Shown one piece after another: positions 50,801 to 61,400 of a DNA stretch of 64,000 nt; position 1 is the first letter of the stretch; each line of letters opens with the position of its first letter. The notes under the pieces are model-generated. The model was not told where the DNA came from. It ran no database searches and was given only the letters and a program-made list of their open reading frames with translations. The position numbers were made by a program, and so were the translations under genes. Origin of the DNA: Lepturacanthus savala (Eukaryota; Chordata; Actinopteri; Scombriformes; Trichiuridae); the NCBI GenBank assembly GCA_030544235.1, contig CM060462.1, positions 35,847,526 to 35,911,525 on the forward strand, in the 5' to 3' direction.

Positions 50801-52825
50801 GAGGAGACTGTTTGACAAGCAAATCAAAACTGCAATAAAATTTAAATTAATTGCACTGCCTTACACTACACCATCCATATATACATACTGCAGCAGCCTG
50901 GCAACGGACACAGGAAGTTACAACATACTCAACAAAAAAAATAGATCCCTTGGTTTCAGACTTCTGCAGCACAACAAAAGGCGAGTTAAGAACAGAACCA
51001 ATTTGCTCCGGCTCATTTGAAGTGGAACGTGCAGCCAGCTGTGCCATAGGTTTGAGTTGAACTAAAATAGGTTGCTCACGTGGCCTAGCAGACACGCTGT
51101 ATATAACATCAGGTTTCACTCACAGTGCTGGCGGCCGTCCAGGTTGTCCTCAGGAAACCCCACGCCCTGCTGTTGACATAAGGCCGTTTATCGTGCCTTC
51201 TGGGCCACGCCGAAATGTGGGTTTTGCAGATGCAGATAAAATGAAACAAACAGACTTGATCCAGAGCTCCATCGCACAGGGGACACAGGTTTTTACAGCA
51301 CCGCTGTGACAGTGGCCATAATTTCGACAAGATAACACCATTCTTGTTATTAGTTTTAATTCCCCGTTTTGACTGTTCCCTGTTAGGAATTTAAATTCTC
51401 AAATATGTAACATGAAGGGATCTATAAACCAATCCCAACACCACAAACGTCCTCCAGGCTGCTTTATGTGCTGCAACAACAAACTTAAAAAAATGCATCA
51501 TGATCCAGCCTCAAACTTAATTGTTGATATTTTTTAAATGTGTACAACAACATATGTACAAAACTATCATTTGGGAAAAAGTTGTCTGTAAATTTGTCAT
51601 ATTAAATTTAAAATAACTTCACCATTCTAAATACACTGAAATCATAAACACTATAGTATAGTATCAATGCAAGTATTTACGTGTTAAGTTTTGGTTGCAT
51701 TTTGGCTTTTGTCACATTTATATTTTCTGTATTTTTTACGAAAAGCAGATACCTACCTTATTTTCCAGTATCTATGGTCAGGTCGACCCTGTATAGGAAA
51801 AAAAATATAATGCTTATCTTAGCAACTTGCTTCATTATGTTTGAGTATTGACTTAACAAACTCTGTGTGATATGAAAAGAGGTCATGACCTCTGACATCA
51901 TTACAGTGTATATAGCACCAGTCAAAATGGTAATGTTCATTAAAGACAGATTCATGACAGAAAATCACAGAAAACATGTTATTTTCACTTTATTAAATTT
52001 TAAGGTTTGGACTGAGCCAGACTTCTTTTTTCCCTTTGCTTCCAGTCTCCATGCTAAGATTGGCTTATCTCCTCTTTACTCTAAATCCATACTAATAATA
52101 CAATCCTATCATTTAACCATCTAATACGAATATTTAAAAGAATACCATACCAGTACCAGTATATACCACTTTGCTATATTGAACTATTCCTTTATTAATT
52201 CTTATGTATTTGATGACATCTGTTGTGCCTGAACATCACTTCTGTTAAATGAATTGGTTCCTTTTTTATTTTGTACCACGCTACCAAGCAGCTCAGTTCA
52301 TTCAGGCCTTGAAGACATTTTGACATGTTACTGCAGGGCACTAAACATAAATACTGATAATGATGGTTAAATCCCATTTAGCTGCTTCAGTTTCAGGGCC
52401 GTCATATTGCACATGCTGGCTAACCGGCACACTGTCACGACTTCATAAATGAACTTCATAACACCTGAGCATTTCCTACAGTGACAAATCAAAATGTCCT
52501 CTGTGAAAAGAGTATGTAACACCCTCAACCTTTGTCTTCACTGGCTTCTGCTGACTCCTTCAGGTTCACAGACACTGACAGTTTTGATGATATCGCCATC
52601 AAGTGGAATGAAATTAGTATTACAGCCTGTAGTGTCTGTCCTTGAAATATAGTTGAATTAGTTTGTATAGAAAACAAAAGGTATACATTATACCAGATAT
52701 TAATATATAATCTGTGTTGGAATAAGATGTAAAGAAACTATGCCTCCCCTTACCATCAACAGGTGAGGAACTGACAGGAATACATTTCACTGCCATTATA
52801 TGTGGTTATCCAAATTAGATTAGTG

Positions 52826-54190
52826 GAATGCCTACCATCTGGTCCGTATTAAAGAGGGGGACTTGTGGAAGACAGCCTTTAACACCCCCCTTGGTCACTT
52901 TGAATATCTGGTCATGCCATTCAGTCTAACGCCCCAGCTGTCTTCCAGGCCCTGGTTAATGACATTCTCAGAGACCTGCTCAATCATTTGTGTATCTCAA
53001 CGATATCCTGGTGTTCTCCTGGGTTCAATGTTGGGTCAGTTACCTTTCATGGATTCATGATTTAAAAGGGGCAGACACGTTCAGAGCCAGCCAAGGTCCA
53101 AGAAGTGGTGCATTGGCCGATCCCAGAAAGCCATAAATGGCTCCAGTAGTTCCTGGGATTTGTTTTTACTGCCGCTTCATCAGGAATTACAGCAAGGTAG
53201 CTCAACTCACTTTTCCCTGCAGGCCCTTTTCATGGACACCCAAGGCTTTTAACAGGCTGAAATCGCTGTTCACTGAGGTTCCTGTCCGTGTCCACCCTGA
53301 CCCCTCCAAGCAGTTCATTGTGGAGACGGATGCCTCTGAGTCTGGAGTCAGAGTGCTTCTGTTGCAATATGTTGATAATGAACTGCATCCAATGCCTTCT
53401 CTTCTTGTGTTCTCTCCTCTGCTGAGCAGAATTATGATGTTGAGAACCATGAACTGCTTGCGGTGGTGCTGGCCCTGGAGACACTGGCTGGGTCGGCCAT
53501 AGACTCAAGAGACTCAACTCTTGACAGACCTATGGGCTCTGTTCCTGGGTCAGTTCAACTTCACGCTATCTTAACAACTCTGCTTCCAAAATGGTAAACT
53601 TGATGCCCTCTCCTGCCAGGGAGAGCACCAGCTGGCCGGCATCCCACTGAAGACCATCTTACCTCCCTCCATGGGAGCATAGTGGGTGTGATTTAGTGGG
53701 GGATCAAGCAGCGAGTCAAGGACAACATGGCATCAGGTAACTGTCCTCTAACTGCCTTTTTGTCCTTATGCCTCTGAGGTCATCTGTGCTGCAGTGAGGA
53801 CATTGGTGTCACTTGGACCCTCGACCCTCTGCCTTTCTGGTGGCCATCCATCACCCAGTATCCCAGTTGACATTGGATGGAGGCCCTTAATTCTCATACT
53901 AGGTGTGGAAAGCATTCTGTGAGTCACTGGGGGCGTTGGCAGCCTGTCCTTTGGATACTATCCTTAGGGCCTGCGACATGTGTGTCTCCTGGAGCCACCA
54001 GTTTCCCTGGATTAGATATGCACACAACTGCCTCTCCTGTACAGCTACTGGCATGTCCTCGCTCATGGTTACGTGTGGTTTCCATACCCCTCTGTCTCCA
54101 TCTCAGGAGGAGGTAGCGAAGCCATGGTGTGGCTTGCTGCCAAGAACCTACCATTATATGTAGACTCCAAGAAGTCATTCTTGAAGTCTT
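52826..54190 (+). pseudogene. Decayed Ty3/gypsy retrotransposon pol fragment
   Basis: Fragments lie in pol order. Reverse transcriptase: from 52826, frame of WKTAFNTPLGHFEYLVMPF, broken by deletion soon after. RT thumb to RNase H: 53137-53470, RFIRNYSKVA...PFSWTPKAFNRLKSLFT...VHPDPSKQFIVETDASESG. Integrase pieces: near 53840 FWWPSI, near 53903 VWKAFCESLGA, near 54010 RYAHNCLSCTATGMSS, near 54128 VWLAAKNLPLYVDSKK. Several frameshifts, stops and internal deletions separate them. No gag, protease or LTRs were found, so it is a dead, 5'-truncated copy of a fish gypsy element. Confidence 0.85.
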
Positions 54191-56154
54191 CAAGAAGTCA
54201 AGAAATCATTAATTTCTCTGCGGACTCAACTTTCTCTCACTGACTCTGCTCCTCTTATTTTGTGCATTCCATTTGACCCTGTCTTTCCAGTCCACTTCCA
54301 CCAACTGCTTTTATCGTGCCTCTGCCTCCTCGACCCAGATCCTCTTTGCATTCCTCCCTTAGGACCCTGCACCGGACCCAGCCTCAGCACTTCCAGAAAT
54401 GAATGGTTCACTTAATTAGATTTGTTTTTTTGTTTGCTGCTTTAAAACAGCTTGTGCTTGAGCTTTAATGAATTGATGACAGTAGTTAGATGAAGCTGTA
54501 CTTCAGTTGTACCTTGGATATATGCAGAGTTTATCAAGCCAAAGGAAACTCAGTCATGTAGCTCAAAGCCCTTGTGTTCGTTTCTAGGATTAAGATCTTT
54601 AGCTGTTCCTGGAAATGTTGCTATTGACAGTGCAGCAAGAGTTCACGCTAATGAAATTAAGACTTGTAATACTGCAACAGGACAAGTGTTACCAGCCAAA
54701 TACAGGATTGATTTCACCAAACTTTTACTGCACTCACCAGATTTACCAGTTTTACTGCATAGATTTGTACAAATGAAAAAAGTGGAATGTTCCAACCAGT
54801 CATTCATATTAAACATCTAAACGTGATTTGACCATGTGACTACAGAACGACACAGGGGAGGTTTCCTCATCTGGTGCCTCTATTGACAGTAATCAGCAGT
54901 AATCCAAAACCATTATATGCCACTGTTAATCATTAATGATGGTTTATGCTAGGACATCTCTGTGGTTAAAATCTGACTATGCCAGGCACAAAAAAAACTT
55001 GGTTGGGGTTAGAGAAAGATCATGGTTCAGGTCAAAATGATCACTCAGTAAAGGTTAGAGAAACTTCTTAAAGTAACTACTTCCTTAAAGTTAGCCCACC
55101 TTTTTGTGTCGTCACAGCTGCAATAATCTAGTTAACTGTATAGTATAGCATAGCATCAAAGCAATCATGGAATTTACACTCGCCTGAAGGATGAAATGAG
55201 CCCAAGTTCCCCGTTCTAATATTGGTATTTCTTCCTGGTGTTTAAGTTACATTGTCAGGTTCATTGAAAGAGTGAGAGTTCATATTCATGAGAAAAGGAG
55301 TTTGTATGATAGCTGGAGGACTTTGAAGACCTGTATGTGCAGTTGAATGTTTTTTTGGGTCAATCGCCACCTCCAGACAACACACACAGCATGAACAATC
55401 ACGGCCTAATTAACAGTCTTTCACCTGCATCTCAACAGGATTTACAGCACAGTCATCATTCTGATCACTCAAGACTAATAATAATAATTACATAATTACA
55501 AGAAACGATTTGCTTGCACTCAACAACAGGATTCACAGCGCAGGTCATTTTAATTAAACCAACAACATAACCTGTTTTCCTTGTATTAACAGCATAATGA
55601 TTTATAGCTAATTATAAATAAAGTGAGCCCACCTAACAAACTAATATACGAGAATAAGCCCCTAATACAGGTCTTAACAAAACTACTGACAGCAAGATAA
55701 AGGATCCCACAGAAATATAAGTATTGGCAATCACACATATTTTATAAATTAAAATCAATTTAAAAATCATCTTAGCTTGTGTGTCTCATGATTTTTATTT
55801 TTTTTTTATTCTGGCTTTTGGCAAAATCCTCTACAACATTGTCAAAGTACAGGTGAATATAAACATTTAGGACAGACTTCAGTAATATGCATTAACATTA
55901 GCATTAATTATTTCCTGGGTGGACTTTGTTAGCCACTGTCTTTTCTAAATAATTGGAAATGCGAAGACCATGTAGGTTTTCATCATCATTGTTTTTCCTT
56001 CAGCTTCCCCATTCAGTTCATGCCACTTCATTTTCAGTTTTGCTCTAGTAGTTTTTTCTTTGTTGTTTTAGATGCAGTGTGACCAGCTTGACCTGTGACC
56101 CCCAGGCGACATAATTTAACACCTTCCATCAACCATCAGACTCATTACTATTAA

Positions 56155-56330
56155 CTTCAAGTTCAACTTTATTTATATAGCACTTTATACACAACTCAGT
56201 TGATCCAAAGTAGCACACAAAGAAAACAACCAAAATTAAAGATTAAACTAAAAAAGAAATAGACATTTGAAAAATTAAGAAAAATTCTGACACTAATAAT
56301 ACATTGATAATAAAATAGAAAGTTAATATG
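56155..56330 (+). mobile_element. Dispersed fish repeat fragment
   Basis: Begins TTCAAGTTCAACTTTATTTATATAGCACTTTATACACAAC, the usual opening of a common teleost repeat. The rest is diverged, so the end is uncertain. Confidence 0.45.
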
Positions 56331-57439
56331 GTGAATTAGCCACAATTAAAAGTTAAGCAGAATAAGTATGTTTTGAGTCACTCTTAGAAGTCTTTCTTGT
56401 GTGGGAGGATCAGATGGGAGGAGGAAGAGACTTCCCATAAACGTTCTCAATTAAACCCTGACAGTTGAACCAGGAAGAAATACCAGCATTAGAATATGGA
56501 GCCATCTGATGCCATATCTTCTGTTTCCAATAAATAATTTTTTGATGTGATATCTTTACCTAAGTTCATTCTTGTGTATCGAGGAAAATGGAAAGCATAA
56601 TTTTAATGGTTTCACAGTAGTTATGTTGAAAACTTATGCAGTTACTCCTCTATTGGTTTTGAGAAGGTAAAACAAGGTGGATGAAGTGTCTGGATAAGCA
56701 GCAAAGTCTTTTATAGACCTTTATTTTCTGAAGCTCTATAACTTTAGATGGTTTGCAGTTATATGTATCTTATACTGTCCCTTTATGTTGTGGATTTGTT
56801 TCTATACACAATGGATGCGCTGATTTAAAATAAAGATGTCAAGAAAATGCTTTATAAGAAAGAATAATGTTTTATTCTGCACAATAGTTTCAGTCATTAC
56901 AGAGTGCAGAGTATGTTTGGTAGAATGAGCCCTGAGCAAGTTTAACACATCTTATAACCTTGTAGTTCACAGAAGTCACAATGACAGCTGCTGGGTTCAC
57001 TGTTAAGAGAAACTGTTCCAGAGAGAGGAGAGTTTGAACAGACCTGTATAAGGTCACTGAATCCCAGAGGATAGATTCAAATTAAATAATATAAAATGTG
57101 AAGAAATATGAAGATGAAATATATTCTTATGTAAAGACAAAAGTATGGAAAGATAGAAATGCTACTAGTTGTTCTCCATGGCAGAGAGCACTAGTTCTGT
57201 TCACAGAAGATCCAAGGCATATAAACATTGGGCTGATGCAGTGTTTAACATACAAAATGTTGCTTCTGCAGGTTTAGTTTTGACTCTGAGGACAGAAAGC
57301 AGACTTGTCCTAGATAACCTGCGACGTCTGCATGGTTCATACTGTATCAGCAGTTCAGTGTAAACCATTCAGTGCTTTATAAACCATCAATAATTTAATG
57401 CAGATTCCTTGACAAGCAGGAAGTTAGTAAGTTCCTCAG

Positions 57440-57730
57440 AGTGATGTGATCCTCTTTCTCACCCTACGGCATCTCTATAGGGTGAAACATCTTTACAGAC
57501 TAATATTTCATCATCATCAGATGGATGTCTGTCAGTCCTGGTTCATCTATAGCCTGTCCGTCCATGGGAGTGGATCTCTCCTTCACTGCGGTTCTTCTTT
57601 CCCACTGGGTTTTCTTTCCTTGCCGTGAAGGAGGGTCTAAGGACGGGGGATGTCTGAGTCACTTTGGACTGAATTTTGTGAAGCACTTTGAGACAACTGT
57701 GTTGTAATATTGGGCTATATGAATAAATAC
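57440..57730 (-). mobile_element. Dispersed fish repeat (CCTTAGACCCTC family), reverse copy
   Basis: GGAGGGTCTAAGGACGGGGGATG, AAGCACTTTGAGACAACTGTG and TTGGGCTATATGAATAAATACAATTGA match the reverse form of the element. Upstream text (CTCACCCTACGGCATCTCTATAGGGTG) may be part of a longer family member. Confidence 0.55.
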
Positions 57731-58318
57731 AATTGAAAAAAAAACATTTAAATTTCTTGGTCTTAGTGAGGACTCAAGCAGCTTCTGAATCAGCTGCAGC
57801 TGTTTATTGGACTATTATAGTTTGGTAAAGAGTTCATGAAACCAAGATTTCTGTTTTGTTTTGTGGGCTTTAACATGCACAACTCTTTATTCTTTGGGGG
57901 AAAAATAGAAAAAAATAGGCCTACTTCAATTTTATCTTTGGGTTGCAGTCATATCTGTCAGCAACTCCAAAATAATCTTATGACCACAGTATAGATGCAT
58001 TTCACTCAACACTCACTTTATTTGTTTAAATAGATGCTCATTCAAAGAAAATATATTGAAATAGAATGTACAGCTGCAGACTTAGGTGTAGATATACAGT
58101 ATATCTTTGCACCTTTAGAAACATTACAGTTCAGAAAGACTGAAATTGAGTCTTGTGAACTGTGTTGGAACCACAATGAATCGTTCTACCACCTGTCAAT
58201 CTCATATCTGAGATATCTTTACTGAAACCAGTTTTTCTGCTGCTGGCCTATTGTTGTGCAACATAGTATGCATGCCAGTGAATGTGGTAGCACTGCCGCC
58301 AGCGTCTCCAAACACCTG

Positions 58319-58327
58319 TATATAAAG
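58319..58327 (+). promoter_or_regulatory. TATA box of the ZP-domain gene
   Basis: TATATAAAG, 60 bases upstream of the ATG at 58387, so transcription would start near 58350. Supports 58387 as the true start and indicates a focused, tissue-specific type of promoter. Confidence 0.55.
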
Positions 58328-58386
58328 ATGCTGCAGATGGATGTGAGAGGCAGAGAGTCTGGAGACAGAGGTGAGTTTGGTGCATC

Positions 58387-58446
58387 ATGGCTTCCACTCA
58401 GGTTCTGCTGCTTCAGCTGCTCCTGGTGTCACTTGCTTCTGCTTCA
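58387..58446 (+). other. Signal peptide of the ZP-domain protein
   Basis: Residues 1-20: short polar start, a Leu/Val-rich core (VLLLQLLLVSL) and small residues ASAS before HHYGG. Cleavage is likely after Ala-19 or Ser-20. Directs the protein to the secretory pathway. Confidence 0.85.
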
Positions 58447-61400
58447 CATCACTACGGGGGAACCATGACCTTCTCCTACAAAGGAAGAAACCCTGATGGC
58501 ACACATAAGGTCAGAAATGTAACTTGTAAGAATCTGCAACATGCATGATGGATAATGTATGAATATGTTAGTGTCATATACAGGAAATCAATCATTTTAT
58601 TATCACTACACACCACTATATTCAATTGCTGGCATTTAATTTAGTTTTGATTATTGTCAAATGTGCGATCTTTGTATTACTATGTTTTGCAGTCATTTGA
58701 AATATGTATTATTTATTAACAATAATCGAAAAAAAAAACATAAAACATATTTTTCATTAGTGCCAACAGAAATTGTACATTCAAATATCTTCACATGTGA
58801 CTGTATCAGTTGAATCCAGGAAAGTAAAAAGATGTGGACTGCTTTCATATGTATTTCATATGTATGAAATTATCTTTTTTCATTGATGTTTGTCATCAGC
58901 ATCCAGGATGTCCAATGAGATTTACATTTTATACTAAAGAAGCTTAGATTTCTCTCATTAATATGGCACAACTTGAGCACCCCTAAATTGTTTTATATTG
59001 TAAAAGTTAACAGTTATAAAGTAATTTATTAAGAAAAACAATTCATTGATTATGATATAGTCTTTAGTTGTAGTTGTTTCAAAATGATTATAATCAACAG
59101 TGATAATCATTCTTTTTAAAATGTGGATAAAATTCTACACTTAATGTGGATATTTTTGCCTATTTAATCCTCTTCCACAGGTGGACATTCGCAAAAGGGC
59201 AACTTTTGATGGCTGTCTTGTTCCCTCCTGGAGCTGTTACACCGGCAACTGTGGCGAAAATGTCAAAAATCAGAGCGGCACAATTGACAGCAGCATAAAT
59301 GCACCACAATATATCTACCAATGGTGTGAAACTGAAACCGTGACCACAAAACACATTGTAAATGACAATCCTTTTCAAATAAGGTAGACTTTTTTAATTA
59401 AGTCATGTTATTTCTGTTGTTAAAATCTATTCATTGAGTAATGTTTGTTGAGCATCTCTTTCCAAGTTAAGCTTTGCAATTGAGTCTTAACAATTGTATA
59501 TTTTGTGGCTAGATGCAGTATTTCATGAATGTTGTTTCCACTCTTAACAGGGCAGCCAACTGCTGTTGGATCCCAACGCGTAACTTTGTGAGTTCTTGGA
59601 GACTATTGACCTATGTGGATTTGGGAACTAGATCTGACACTGGAGAGCCAAACAGATCACCAGACATTGCCATTCTTCCTTTCCTACGGTAAATCTCTTG
59701 TCAAAAACATTACATTTCATTTATTGGTTTATTTAAAACAATGAACAATAAGTACAATTGCACCAGATATAACACAATTCTAATTTTCACCTGTCGTCCC
59801 TGGGTTTGATGCATGCAAATATAATAGTTATAAAAGTGATATATTCCACATGGCACTAAATAATAGTAAAAGTGTCTGTAGAACAGACTAGTGCATATAC
59901 ACCCAGAGGGATTATTAGACTTTAATGACAAAGTCAGCCTCATACATATTGTGATTGGGAAAATAAAACACGTTTCTTCACCTTTCATTGTAAAATGTTT
60001 CAGTGATTCTCTACTATACCAATAACAGCATGCTGCCTCATACTTTTTTGCACAATATATTGCATCTTTTTGAATAAAATATGATATATAAAAAAGTGTT
60101 GTTATTATTTGTTTTCCTCCTGTATTTGCTGCTTATCATTTCTAGCTATTCAGACATGCATGTTATTTATACTGTTAATTTGATCATTTTGTTTAAAGTT
60201 ATGAAACTAACTCATGTTAATGTCTCTATTGAAGAGTTCCTCAGAACTGCCCACGGACATACAAGCTGATGTCCTTTGATCCTGATGGTGACAAAGTTCG
60301 ATGCAGATATGGAAATAATGTAGGCACAGAGTGTCACAGGTGTGACCGTCCTTCAGGATTCTCCTTAGATCAGGTGAGTTACAAAAAATACATTTTCTAA
60401 TATATTGTACAGTAACAGACTGATATTTTAACTGGTGAATATTCACATTTTTAGAGCTCCTGCACATTACACTACCGCTCAGCCTCTGTCGACGACAGAG
60501 TTTACGGATTTGAGTTGGTGGTTGAAGACTTCCCACGACGGCCCATCACGCTGTCCTACACAGACGGATCCCGTTCCTTCAGGTCCCCACTGTCTATGAG
60601 GAGAAAGAGACAAGCTTGGTGGTGGGGACATACAACTTACGCCCCTGCCACAACTACCCCCTCAAACCACTGGAGGTGGTGGTCAACAGCAGCTCAAACA
60701 ACCACAACCACAGCACCCAGACCCACAAACCCATGGTGGTGGTGGCAGCCAACAGCAGCACCCACAACAGCACCCAGACCCACAAACCCATGGTGGTGGT
60801 GGCAGCCAACAGCAGCACCCAAAACAGCACCCAGACCCACAAACCCATGGTGGTGGTGGCAGCAAACAAGAGCACCCACAACAGCACCCAGACCCACAAA
60901 CCCATGGCGGTGGTGGCAACAATCTACAACCACAACAACAACCACAACAACAACCACAACTCCAACTACAACTACAACAACCACAACCACAACCTCTCGA
61001 CCTACCACAGGACACCCGTACGCCAGCACTTCTCCCCTCAGCAAACTACCTTTGCAATTCTCTTTTCTTGGTAAGTTTGGTTTTATGTGTCCTCATAACT
61101 ATCTGACCATATTTTAATGAGTCAATCAACATAATCTCATTGAGCAAAACAACTTTGACAATGACCTTAAACAAGGTTGATGCTCATAAATGCTGCAGCT
61201 CTGGGACATTCACATGGGGCTTACCAAAAGGTTTTTACCAAGGTTTTTACCAAAAAAACTAATTATGGGAAAGTAATGCATGACCTCAGTATCGCTGTCT
61301 TTGACAAAAGTACAAAAGCTTTGAAAGTTTGACCCATGAAGAGAATTTAAAATATAAGTTGATCTCTTTTTGAACTCCAGTGGACCCACCTGCTCCCTCA

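Larger units (their letters stand above)
54420..58318. other. Interval between the retrotransposon fossil and the ZP gene
   Basis: AT-rich. It contains dispersed repeat copies at about 56155-56330 (TTCAACTTTATTTATATAGCAC type) and 57440-57730. Small open frames (for example 54572-54820) have no secure similarity. No gene seen. Confidence 0.55.

Noticed and set aside
54572..54820. Frame with VPGNVAIDSAARVHA, loosely like an RNase H motif of non-LTR retrotransposons
   Set aside because: Only a few residues resemble the motif; the rest shows nothing, so no element is called.
60654..61044. Three overlapping - strand frames, Cys- or Val/Gly-rich, opposite the ZP gene repeats
   Set aside because: They are mirror translations of the repetitive Trp/Thr exon; the + strand frame has splice signals and flanking domain exons.
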